The notes beneath the pieces are model-generated. The model saw only the letters and a program-made list of their open reading frames with translations. It ran no database searches and was not told the origin of the DNA. A DNA stretch of 64,000 nucleotides from Verrucomicrobiaceae bacterium (GTDB lineage: Bacteria > Verrucomicrobiota > Verrucomicrobiia > Verrucomicrobiales > Verrucomicrobiaceae). Below are positions 55,201-61,739 of this stretch, one piece after another. Position numbers and translations under genes: made by a program. Each line of letters begins with the position of its first letter. Positions within the stretch are counted from its first letter, which is position 1. The stretch covers positions 9,879 to 73,878 of the forward strand of contig JAGKWZ010000007.1 of NCBI GenBank assembly GCA_021151605.1, given 5' to 3'.

Positions 55201-57533
55201 CCGCCGAGCACAAAGCGGGCAACTCGCACTACGAACAGATCAATGCCCGTGCCCTGCGCGCCGTTTTGAATGCCAAGGGCTCCTTTGATCAAGCCGCCAA
55301 AATGACCCGTCTGCTGCGCAACCAAGAGAACCAGATCATCGACCGGCAAGAAGCCATCGAAGACCAAGAGTCAGCCTATGTGAATCAACTCATCGACATC
55401 TACGGCGCTCCGTATGCCGGTGACATCGGCCCCGGCAAAACCTATGCCCAAGGCTATGCAGGACCCGACTTGCTGCGCTGGTATATCATCGACCGGCCCA
55501 CAGACTTGGTGGATACACTCAAGACAGTTAAAGTCACCATCCGGGTGCCCACTCAGATTCGAGGCTTCAGCGGCAATGGCATTGCCGATATCACCAGCAG
55601 CTACACCAACAGTGACACCGTGCAGAAGACCTTTGCGGTCACGCCCAGCCAGTTCGCTCAGTTCTCGCAAGTAATTGAGGCGACAGGTTCCCTCGGGCAG
55701 CGTCCCCAGACCGGCACCCTGCAACAGGCGCTGCTGGACTCCTATTTAGCTCGTATTGCACTACTGGAAGCAGCGCAGGAGCTGCAAGTCGCCCAGGACA
55801 GATTTGCTTCGAAGACCACGCTCTTCCAAGGCCTGGTGAAAAGTCACAGCGATCAGATCGAGCTTGGCAAAAGCAGAAACGTCACGCTCTCCACGATGAC
55901 CACCTCAGCCGATGTGCTCAAGAAAGTCGCCACCGCCGCCTCGCTCAGTGCCTTTAAAGTGAAGGAGTTTATCGAAGCCGGTGTTGAGGGATTCCCCAAA
56001 GTCGTCGGGCTGGCCAATGATCCAACCTCTGGCCTGCGAGCCGCCAGCAAGTTCGCAGGCATCTCGACAACCACCCTGCTCGCCACTGCCGCAGCGTCCG
56101 CCTCAGCAGGATCAATAGCCCTGGAAAACCTCGCCGTGGGCCTGAGCCGAGATGTATTGATCCAACTCGAAGAAGCCGGCTTCAAACAAGAACAGCTGCA
56201 GGTGGCCTATGAATTCCAGCGCGACTACTACGACCTCATCACCCACCATCACCGCATCGCTACGCTGATGGCGGCCTATCAGATCGCCGAGCAAAAGGTC
56301 GCCAACCTCGAAGCCAACGGCCAGCGCCTTCTCACCGAGCGCGAGACCTTCCGCAAGCGAGCCGCCGCCATCATCACCGGCTACCGCACGAAGGACCTCA
56401 CCTTCCGCACCTTCCGCAACGAAGCGCTGGAGCAGTATCGCACCCTCTTCGATCTCGCCAGCCGCTACACCTTCCTCGCCGCCAAGAGCTACGACTACGA
56501 GACTGGGCTGCTCGGAACCGCCGCAGGCCGCACCGTCATCAACAAGATCGTCGCCTCGCGCTCCCTCGGCGACCTCACCGGCGGCGTTCCGCAGGCCACC
56601 GTCAGCACCCTCGGCGACGCCGGTTTGGCTGGAACGATGGCCCAACTCAACGCCGACTTCTCCGTCGCCGAAGGCCGCCTCGGCATCAACAACCCGGACC
56701 AATACGGCACCCTCTTCAGCCTCCGCCACGAACTCTATCGACTGCTCGACGACCCCGGACAAACCGACGATGACCAAGCCTGGCAGCAGACGCTCGAACA
56801 AAGCATCGTCCCCAACCTCATGGCCGATCCCGATGTCGTTCGCTACTGCAACAACATCAAAAAGCCCGACGGCACCAACGTCCCCGGCATCCTGATTCCC
56901 TTCAGCAGCATCATCAATCACACCGACAACTTCTTTGGCCTTCCCGGAGCCGCCGGCGACCACGCTTACTCGCCCAGCAGCTACTCCACCAAGATCAGCA
57001 GCGTCGGCATCGTCCTCCCCGGCTACATCGGTATGGACCCCTATGCCATCGGCACCCCAAGCGCCGGTAGCCCCAACACCACCGACCCCAATGCCCTGCG
57101 TGCCACTCCGTATGTGTATCTCATCCCCTGCGGCACCGATTTCATGCTCGCGCCACCTCTTGGCGACACCAACACCATCCGCGCCTGGAACGTCCACGAT
57201 CAAGCCTTGCCGCTGCCCTACAACCTCGGCGCCAGCGCCTTCAGCACCACGCAGTTCTTCACCGCCAACGGCACCCTCAGCGAGCAACCCTGGATCCTGC
57301 GCAAGCACCAGGCATTCCGTCCCGTGAACGATCCCGCCTTCTTCTACAGCAGCATCCCAAGCGAATTCACCAACAGTCGCCTCATCGGCCGCAGCGTCTG
57401 GAACAGCCAATGGAAGATCGTCATCCCCGCCTACACCCTCCTCTCCAACGAACAAGACGGCCTCACTCGTTTCGTGCGCAGCGTGAAGGACATCAAACTC
57501 TTCCTCCGCACCTACTCGCACTCTGGAAACTGA
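49293..57533 (+). CDS. Very large secreted protein with a Tc-toxin-A-like C-terminal third
   Basis: A 2746-residue protein from ATG 49293, which gives the signal peptide MHTPRFLLFALFSLLFAVTA before RAQ. Repeats of the type GGGAGYTAAPSVVI occur at the N-terminus (about 45-115) and again at about 1265-1395. Acidic loops (DLNADGIADW near 710; DGKVDAADALRMF near 1770) follow the calcium-loop pattern. From about 2005 the protein is helical with long coiled-coil segments, including an Ala-rich helix at about 2255-2275, then FRNEALEQYRTLFDLASRY (about 2373). A C-terminal beta part ends WKIVIP (2707) and SVKDIKLFLRTYSHSG. That order recalls TcA pore subunits, but this is pattern recognition, not alignment. 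It is translationally coupled to a 55-residue membrane peptide. Confidence 0.75.
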   Translation: MHTPRFLLFALFSLLFAVTARAQFEIKVDSTNVLDPRRAGASASISAGVVNSITVRGGGAGYTAAPSVVIAAPPSGTTATAIASISGGVVTAITITNGGSNYVSAPAIYIAPPPILGSGVTTGPQHAGMSNTTTAAAAGRSTSVANVSPAIASYYPNSIAKTYSTPASPTLSTWIAPGTATVASITLVAATVGDDFAAGVPLYFMGDEITRPTLDWNNIPVSASYWRAEPVKAGEIFASAYLDNLSPISAQPIIALGSVNVLTSSTGSSTVTVATAPATLTAGATLLGQRVNMVSGTTITLAGNANQAISTSTAVSYTEYQPFYYSPHAGRVFASQPGRVTITWVSAAPDTSKAGESTPTYKFRRETFAVSSGSRQPARTIFWTEAQKGFSGPLVTIPPGRITLINPIFNSFVPGMTTEYVPVGSNTNPNTSGAAEPRTVWYDKLGNTASLHAYNVEGRLFIEYLGAQVSGNVGVHEFLGADILDIKRVADVTTVQTDLGEKLRPRQGDAQTGDDQLIPKVEVNLSQTGSQLYGSYLRADGITDYYAERENLDPDRVTLYWLETKDASIHFLTAPASPGIAIEWPKYKRNYTHVWPSSIGSYQPVNVMQNGSSVGTGPQFAASNLPSIIFQDDPANAEAVIDANTQRLLVDFTESSDKTNRTLLKFDSTVGPWYVRMFIQSQEQLGTPEVPDPDGAGPLIGTPAVFTLNDLNADGIADWSPGALVNATGGTTQAIVGQRIERPSSAYEVGGYVAEGRCYSATAYIDPFTSGVAAAASGGIIPVNALSTDRHLTIWWFKKVAAPNSNFADFYVPAIAANYQVSYPSAAQELIIASGNGIENPGLTSEQAAGSLYVQNNPGLVGYNPNEEHALMLNGNVYALRDDLNAATSSEPFVLIQYTEPLTSRPIMRVVKVLRSNATYPLSFDKIAGTPLQPPMPLTLLPLPLKPDTSVRNAEVAISADTAAGSGAPTSYNRFTFADRKGQTWIYRGPHNGGEPSFGMQFYYYLREGFNFPGLTTQPAVGSIQPFIAAGPQQNVNGGDAITLTYRPKWPDDDSLPIADQRTLGELSSGQTLTLAKAGLPQVRGQTSAQVLYQQSIANSGVNSKAVVLHDATRQKTLLFGSNGLPSKLPPSVAITPYAGRSYFQGLPPHLQSRFYFDPNLGSNGGLVLTGEFVDVPVGEDYLNLNALSLADINTLNALCPDADVINKPIWTAAINGLSTQLQTWRRYTTAKATTAIGKGARVAVDWNNPMINGRSEVSVIEIRVTDAGFGYNSAPLIPLPGKAKAEATLTGSAVSAVTVLDPFTREPFNGSYPPQPTVPAPANKGQVIYLKLEHGGSGYTSPPDIVIDPPGNGGTRATATCTIAQGAVASITITDPGSGYTESPNITITPPAVPFAVDASLNRNIALGTLSEITDPDTAVDSYALSSTGAGTGYVTLVFGNGKVFTDAADPVNMQIIKVSPTLYQGDVKALLSSNPLDEKVTLRHSGDYGARPENFEFEWRYGFPTSGGTFPAGDPATDPDWITPNGTQGSSVLVGGSPTATISTPAVLMGDTWFTMRYKKAGTSTYSDWVAPVLVEGWIKRVLGKITPFNQRMDNLYNNSVNTDVSLLTQAGHRWEGDIALNLDNVNDAGLIEIYETLLNRGKAFTIGSGTDLNSSNQALLLAAGYLSDLYTILGNEAYADAANPTISIDDQTTVTEVNTSRFSFEGQVASALDEELALLRGRDDFGLTNIGLAPAYNRLFWNYTRGINSGEVLYAVNYNIKEKSGSSADGKVDAADALRMFPQGHGDAYGHYLTALTGYYKLLTHPDFTWTPTAEAVTVLGQSVLVDYKDERKFAAAAGNVARTAQQICALVQRQSYNDDPAAGWSHLQDGKVNSQTNSTRYQGLDETTSRAAQGSFFHWITGNAMLVDHDTNPAHTGVQVVDRSTVPELGELASAGQSFQNTMDLANAHLNPLGLSPGAIAFDISPAEHKAGNSHYEQINARALRAVLNAKGSFDQAAKMTRLLRNQENQIIDRQEAIEDQESAYVNQLIDIYGAPYAGDIGPGKTYAQGYAGPDLLRWYIIDRPTDLVDTLKTVKVTIRVPTQIRGFSGNGIADITSSYTNSDTVQKTFAVTPSQFAQFSQVIEATGSLGQRPQTGTLQQALLDSYLARIALLEAAQELQVAQDRFASKTTLFQGLVKSHSDQIELGKSRNVTLSTMTTSADVLKKVATAASLSAFKVKEFIEAGVEGFPKVVGLANDPTSGLRAASKFAGISTTTLLATAAASASAGSIALENLAVGLSRDVLIQLEEAGFKQEQLQVAYEFQRDYYDLITHHHRIATLMAAYQIAEQKVANLEANGQRLLTERETFRKRAAAIITGYRTKDLTFRTFRNEALEQYRTLFDLASRYTFLAAKSYDYETGLLGTAAGRTVINKIVASRSLGDLTGGVPQATVSTLGDAGLAGTMAQLNADFSVAEGRLGINNPDQYGTLFSLRHELYRLLDDPGQTDDDQAWQQTLEQSIVPNLMADPDVVRYCNNIKKPDGTNVPGILIPFSSIINHTDNFFGLPGAAGDHAYSPSSYSTKISSVGIVLPGYIGMDPYAIGTPSAGSPNTTDPNALRATPYVYLIPCGTDFMLAPPLGDTNTIRAWNVHDQALPLPYNLGASAFSTTQFFTANGTLSEQPWILRKHQAFRPVNDPAFFYSSIPSEFTNSRLIGRSVWNSQWKIVIPAYTLLSNEQDGLTRFVRSVKDIKLFLRTYSHSGN

Positions 57534-57700
57534 TGAAAGTGGTCATCACCATCGCAGCGGCAGCCTTGGTGGCATTCACCGGCTGGTGGCTGGCATCGTC
57601 AGAGCATAGGTCGGATGGGTCCGATGAGACCCATTCGACCTTTAAGTCCCCTCTCACGACCACACTCACCGACAGCACCGCCGTTTTCCAAAAAGCCTAA
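57533..57700 (+). CDS. Small single-helix membrane or exported peptide, 55 residues
   Basis: The ATG overlaps the stop of the preceding 8.2-kb gene by one base (TGATG). The product MKVVITIAAAALVAFTGWWL continues with a polar tail rich in Ser, Thr, Asp and His. It has one hydrophobic N-terminal segment and no lipobox Cys, so it is a membrane anchor or signal peptide. The coupling suggests it is made with the large protein. No family recognised. Confidence 0.5.
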   Translation: MKVVITIAAAALVAFTGWWLASSEHRSDGSDETHSTFKSPLTTTLTDSTAVFQKA

Positions 57701-57711
57701 GATGCCAATCA

Positions 57712-57737
57712 CTTCGACTGCCATTCGAAGCTACTTC
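57712..57737 (-). repeat. REP-like palindrome, copy 4
   Basis: CTTCGACTGCCATTCGAAG on the plus strand followed by CTACTTC; read on the minus strand it is GAAGTAG plus the palindrome, the same layout as copy 1. Its GTAG contains the TAG stop (57731-57733) of the sulfatase gene. It lies between convergent genes and could also block read-through. Confidence 0.7.
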
Positions 57738-59194
57738 TTCTTCCCTTTGCCTTTGCCCTTCTTGCCGCCGCCTTGAGTTGCGTTGCCTTCCATGAGATCG
57801 GGCAGCGGGAGGTAGTCCCAGTCGAGGATCATCTTTTTGGCGAGGGCGGCGCGGAGTTCGCGCTCGGTGGCGGCGAGTTCGGGTTTGCCGCTGAGGTTGT
57901 TAAGCTCGGCGGGATCGGCTTCGAGGTCGTAGAGTTCGTAAACCGGACGTGGCGTGGTGAAGTAGGTGGCGACCATGCCGGGCGGGAGTTTGCCAGCGGC
58001 GTTTGCCTCCTGCATTTGCTTCCACGCTGCTCCTCCGGCGGAATCGACGGGCGAATACGGAATCCAGGGCGTGCAGTTGTAGATGAACTTGAAGCGATCG
58101 CTGCGCACGGCACGCGCAAGGTCGTAGCCGGCATTGGTCATGCTGGTCTGCACGGGCGCAGAGCCGTGCGGGCCGCGTTCGACGAAGAGATGCTTCCGCG
58201 GTGTGTGCTGCTCGCCTTTGAGCAGTGGGAGGAAGCTTACGCCGCTCATCTTGGCACCAGGTTCCAGTCCTGCAGCATCGAGCAGGGTGGGCGCGAGGTC
58301 TTCGGCGCTGATGAGGGCACGCGTGTCGCCGCCGGGCTTCACGACGCCGGGCCAGCGGACGAGGAAGGGCACGTTTGAGCCGGGATCGTAGAGCGAGCCT
58401 TTGCCGTGCGGCATCGCCATGCCGTTGTCGCCGCAGAAGATGATGATCGTGCGGTCCATGAGGTCGCGCTTCTTCAGTTCGGCCAGCACGGTGCCGACGG
58501 TGCGATCGACGCGGTTCACCTCGGCGCAGTAGTCGGCGAGTTGCTCGCGCACGCCGAGCAGATCGGGGAAATGCGGCGGAAGCTGGAGCGAGGCGGGATC
58601 AGGTCGGAACTCCGCAGGCGCGTTCCAGGCGTGATGTGGATCGCTGAAGTTTGCCCACATAAAGAAGGGCTTGTCGGCGGGCTTCTTGTCGAGGAATGCG
58701 GCGACTTGTCCGGCCACTTCGTTGTCCGAGCAGGTGTTCAGCGAGTCCACGCGGTCGATGAAGGTCTTCAGCTGATGCTCTTGGAAGACATTCGCGGCTC
58801 CTTGGCCGATTTTGGTCGCTCCATCGAGATGAAAGCTGCGGCCGCACACGCCAGTGAAGTAGCCGCCTTTGTCACGGAGCAGTTCTGGCAGCGTGATCTC
58901 ATCGCGAGGCAGCGGCGCGGAGAATCGCGTCATGCGTGCGGCCACGGGCGAGCGACCTGTCATGAGCGTGGCCCGCGAGGGCACACACTGTGGGGCACCA
59001 GTGAAGAAGCGGTGGAACTTCATGCCCTCCGCCGCAAGCTGGTCCAAGACGGGAGTTTTGACGTTCGGGCTGCCGTAGGTGCTGAGGAAGGGGTAGCTAT
59101 GGTCGTCGCTGAGGAGGAAGAGGATATTCGGCTTCGCGGCGAAGGACGAAGTCGCGACGGCGAGTGATGAAAGGAGGATGAGGAGGCGCTTCAT
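57731..59194 (-). CDS. Secreted sulfatase with lysine-rich tail
   Basis: A 487-residue protein with signal peptide MKRLLILLSSLAVATSSFAA. NILFLLSDDHSYPF supplies the metal-binding Asp pair, and CVPSR (Cys70) followed by ATLMTGR is the type I sulfatase signature whose Cys is converted to formylglycine. FFMWANFSDPHHAWNAP and FCGDNGMAMPHGKGSLYDPG complete the active site, matching the iduronate-sulfatase-like class. The protein ends in GGGKKGKGKGKKK, a very basic tail. It cleaves sulfate esters, probably from polysaccharide; the exact substrate is unknown. The start overlaps the stop of the upstream sulfatase by four bases (ATGA), so translation is coupled. The stop codon lies in a REP-like element. 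Confidence 0.93.
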   Translation of the reverse strand: MKRLLILLSSLAVATSSFAAKPNILFLLSDDHSYPFLSTYGSPNVKTPVLDQLAAEGMKFHRFFTGAPQCVPSRATLMTGRSPVAARMTRFSAPLPRDEITLPELLRDKGGYFTGVCGRSFHLDGATKIGQGAANVFQEHQLKTFIDRVDSLNTCSDNEVAGQVAAFLDKKPADKPFFMWANFSDPHHAWNAPAEFRPDPASLQLPPHFPDLLGVREQLADYCAEVNRVDRTVGTVLAELKKRDLMDRTIIIFCGDNGMAMPHGKGSLYDPGSNVPFLVRWPGVVKPGGDTRALISAEDLAPTLLDAAGLEPGAKMSGVSFLPLLKGEQHTPRKHLFVERGPHGSAPVQTSMTNAGYDLARAVRSDRFKFIYNCTPWIPYSPVDSAGGAAWKQMQEANAAGKLPPGMVATYFTTPRPVYELYDLEADPAELNNLSGKPELAATERELRAALAKKMILDWDYLPLPDLMEGNATQGGGKKGKGKGKKK

Positions 59195-60885
59195 TTGTTG
59201 GGGGCTTTTTTCTTTTTCTTACCCGCTTTGGGCTGCTGTTTCGGGATCACTTTCTCCCAGGGTTCGACATTGGCTCGGGCCGCGTAGGCATCATACATGT
59301 CGGCCATTTGCTTCACGCGCTCGGGCTCTTGCTGGCTGAGATCGTGCTGCTCGGAGCGGTCCTGGGCGATGTTGTAGAGTTCCCAGGGCTTGGCGTGCTC
59401 GGCGACGAGTTTCCAGTCGCCCATACGCACGGCGCGATTGCCTTCGTGTTCCCAGTAGATGGCTTCACGCTGGATTTTTCCGCCAGTGAAGAGCGGCGCG
59501 AGGCTGCGGCCTTCCATGGGCTTCACGTTGGCGGGATAGGTCGTCTTGGAGAGATCGACGGCCGTGGCCATGAGGTCGATGAGATGACCGGGCGTGCTTT
59601 CGAGCTGACCTTTGCGTGTGATACCCGCAGGCCAGTGCGCGATGAGCGGTGTGCTGATGCCGCCTTCGTGGACCCAGTGCTTGTGCTTGCGGAAGGGCGT
59701 GTTCGAAACGGTGGCCCAAGCGGCGCCGTAGCCGAGATAGGTGTCCGCAGGGCCTGCCATGACGCCCTTGCCCTGACGCACGGGAAAGCCATCTCGGGTT
59801 TGTTTCGGCACCATGTCGGGCTGGAGGTAATCCTTGCTCAAAGGCGGCAGCGAAGGCGTGGCGGCACGCGGTTGACCGATGCCGACACTGCCGACGACCT
59901 CGGCGCAGCCGCCATTGTCCTGGAGGAAGCAGATGAGCGTGTTTTCATACTGCCCGGCATCCTTCAGCGTCTGCACGATGCGGCCGATGCCCTGGTCCAT
60001 GCTGTCCACCATCGCGGCGAAGACCTCCATGCGCCGCTGCTCCCACTCGCCGAATTCCTTTTCGCCCAAGTCGGGCGGCAAGGGCCAGTTCGTCGTGCTG
60101 GCGGCGGTGATGACGCCTTCTTTGAGCATCTTTTCGTAGCGTGTCTTGCGCACAGCCTCATAACCGGCTGCGTAGCGGCCTTTGTATTTCGCGATGTCTT
60201 TTTCTTTGGCGTGCATGGGCCAGTGCGCGGCGGTGTAGGCGACGTAGAGGAAGAAGGGCTTCGCTTTGTCGTGCTCGCGAATGAAGCGCGTCGCGTGGTC
60301 GCTAATGGCGTCGGTGTAGTAGTAATCATCCGTCGGATACTCCGCGTCGTTGAAGGGTGAGATGTATTGGTTGTCGCGAGTGAGCGTGTTTGGGTCGAAA
60401 AAGCTGCCTGCGCCGTGGATGGTGCCGTAGAAGCGGTCAAAGCCGCGCTGGAGCGGCCAGTTGAACTTGTCGTCATCGCTCTGCGGCTTGGTGACATTGG
60501 TGACGTGCCATTTGCCGACGACGTAGCTCTTGTAGCCCGCCGGTTTCAGCGCCTCGGCGATGGTGACGCAGCTTTTGTTCAGGTTCCCCGTGTAGCCTTC
60601 GAGCTTCCGATCCTCCATCATGTGCCCGATGCCTGCCTGATGCGGATACAAACCCGTGAGCAGAGCAGCCCGCGTGGGGCAGCAGCGGGCTGTATTATAG
60701 AACTGCGTGAAGCGCAGCCCGCCCTTCGCCAGCGCATCGAGATTCGGCGTTTCGATCTCGCCGCCATAGCAGCCGATGTCGGAGAAGCCCATGTCATCGG
60801 CGAGGATGTAGATGATGTTCGGCGGGGCGGCGAATGAAGAAGCCGCGATGGCTAAGGACGAAAAAAGGATGAGCAGATGCTTCAT
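59191..60885 (-). CDS. Secreted arylsulfatase with lysine-rich tail
   Basis: A 564-residue protein with signal peptide MKHLLILFSSLAIAASSFAA. NIIYILADDMGFSDIGCYGG carries the metal-binding Asp residues. The signature is CCPTRAALLTG, with the formylglycine Cys at residue 68 (C-x-P-x-R). LICFLQDNGGCAEV and FRKHKHWVHEGGISTPLIAH are typical of arylsulfatase A-like enzymes. The C-terminus is lysine-rich (KAGKKKKKAPNK), as in the next gene. It is the first of two coupled sulfatase genes, downstream of a PhyH gene and separated from it by 89 bases that hold two hairpins. Activation needs a formylglycine-generating enzyme, not encoded here. Confidence 0.95.
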   Translation of the reverse strand: MKHLLILFSSLAIAASSFAAPPNIIYILADDMGFSDIGCYGGEIETPNLDALAKGGLRFTQFYNTARCCPTRAALLTGLYPHQAGIGHMMEDRKLEGYTGNLNKSCVTIAEALKPAGYKSYVVGKWHVTNVTKPQSDDDKFNWPLQRGFDRFYGTIHGAGSFFDPNTLTRDNQYISPFNDAEYPTDDYYYTDAISDHATRFIREHDKAKPFFLYVAYTAAHWPMHAKEKDIAKYKGRYAAGYEAVRKTRYEKMLKEGVITAASTTNWPLPPDLGEKEFGEWEQRRMEVFAAMVDSMDQGIGRIVQTLKDAGQYENTLICFLQDNGGCAEVVGSVGIGQPRAATPSLPPLSKDYLQPDMVPKQTRDGFPVRQGKGVMAGPADTYLGYGAAWATVSNTPFRKHKHWVHEGGISTPLIAHWPAGITRKGQLESTPGHLIDLMATAVDLSKTTYPANVKPMEGRSLAPLFTGGKIQREAIYWEHEGNRAVRMGDWKLVAEHAKPWELYNIAQDRSEQHDLSQQEPERVKQMADMYDAYAARANVEPWEKVIPKQQPKAGKKKKKAPNK

Positions 60886-60900
60886 GGGCGGGATGGAACG

Positions 60901-60915
60901 TGGAGCGGCGCTCCA
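60901..60915. repeat. Short GC palindrome upstream of the arylsulfatase gene
   Basis: TGGAGC-GGC-GCTCCA, a perfect 6-bp stem with a 3-base loop, ends 16 bases before the arylsulfatase ATG on the minus strand. It could sequester the translation start or be a small dispersed palindrome. Confidence 0.4.
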
Positions 60916-60941
60916 GCTTTCGTGGATCTACTCGAGACACC

Positions 60942-60972
60942 AAGGATCGGTGGTTACAAACCGCCCGTCCTT
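60942..60972 (-). other. Imperfect 14-bp hairpin after the PhyH gene
   Basis: On the plus strand AAGGATCGGTGGTT, ACA and AACCGCCCGTCCTT form a long imperfect hairpin (11 of 14 positions complementary), two bases beyond the PhyH stop. There is no T-tract, so it is more likely an mRNA-stability or attenuation structure within the operon than a terminator. Confidence 0.4.
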
Positions 60973-60974
60973 GC

Positions 60975-61739
60975 TTACGCTGGTGGCGTGGTGGCGACGG
61001 CGACCGCGTAGGCCTCTTTGAGCTTCGGGTCGGTTTGCGTGTGGCTGCCGCGATAGACGAGCAGTAGGCCGAGACGTGATTGCTCGGTCGTGTTCGGCGC
61101 GGAGTGGTGGATCGTCTCACACTGATGGATGGTGGCATCACCGGGCTCCAGGAGGGCGCAGAATTGCTGATTGAGCGGCACGGTGGGGATTTCGGCCAGG
61201 CCGATGCTGTTGCCTCGGACGCCGCTGAGCTTCGTGGGCAGCATGCCGGCCTTGTGGGAACCTTTGACGAAGAAAACAGGGCCGTTAGCCTCGGTCACCG
61301 CATCTATCGCGATCCAGACGGTGAGCATGTCCGGCGGTGTCTGGCAGAAGTACGCGTTGTCTTGATGATACGGCACACCCGAGCCGATACGGGCCGGTTT
61401 GTTGAAGGTCTCCACCCCAACCAAAAGAGGCTCGCCATGCACTAGCGGCGCGATCATGGCCTTGATGTCCTCCCGCTCACCCAGAGCTCGGAAGAACTCG
61501 TTGTGCTCCTCCAGGCGCCAGAGATTGCGCACCGTCTTCTCATCCTTTTCCAGTGTGCGGGCATTCAGCGGCTTACTGGCGAGATCGTCGCGGATGTAGC
61601 GGTCCAGCTCGGCACGCACGGCGGCGACTTCATCGGCGGTGAGGAAGCTGCGAATGAGGACGACGCCATCGTGTTCGTAGTCGGCGATGTGATTGCCGGT
61701 GCTTTGGATGTTCATGAGATGAGGGAGGACCTCTGTCAT
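60975..61739 (-). CDS. Phytanoyl-CoA dioxygenase (PhyH) family protein
   Basis: A 254-residue protein of the Fe(II)/2-oxoglutarate oxygenase superfamily. The N-terminal YEHDGVVLIRSFLTADEVAA is typical of PhyH. The iron ligands are visible as H-x-D in YHQDNAYF and a distal His in HQCETIHHSAPNTTEQSR, with the Arg of that motif placed to bind 2-oxoglutarate. The substrate is unknown; relatives hydroxylate diverse small molecules. The start at 61739 overlaps the stop of the regulator gene (ATGA); an ATG at 61715 is possible. Its place between a XylR-type regulator and sulfatases suggests a carbohydrate or sulfated metabolite. Confidence 0.88.
   Translation of the reverse strand: MTEVLPHLMNIQSTGNHIADYEHDGVVLIRSFLTADEVAAVRAELDRYIRDDLASKPLNARTLEKDEKTVRNLWRLEEHNEFFRALGEREDIKAMIAPLVHGEPLLVGVETFNKPARIGSGVPYHQDNAYFCQTPPDMLTVWIAIDAVTEANGPVFFVKGSHKAGMLPTKLSGVRGNSIGLAEIPTVPLNQQFCALLEPGDATIHQCETIHHSAPNTTEQSRLGLLLVYRGSHTQTDPKLKEAYAVAVATTPPA

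Noticed and set aside
56112..57521. Minus-strand open frame of 469 codons opposite the end of the 2746-residue gene
   Set aside because: Compositional shadow rich in E, G, A, D and V. The plus-strand frame has a signal peptide and coupling to neighbours.
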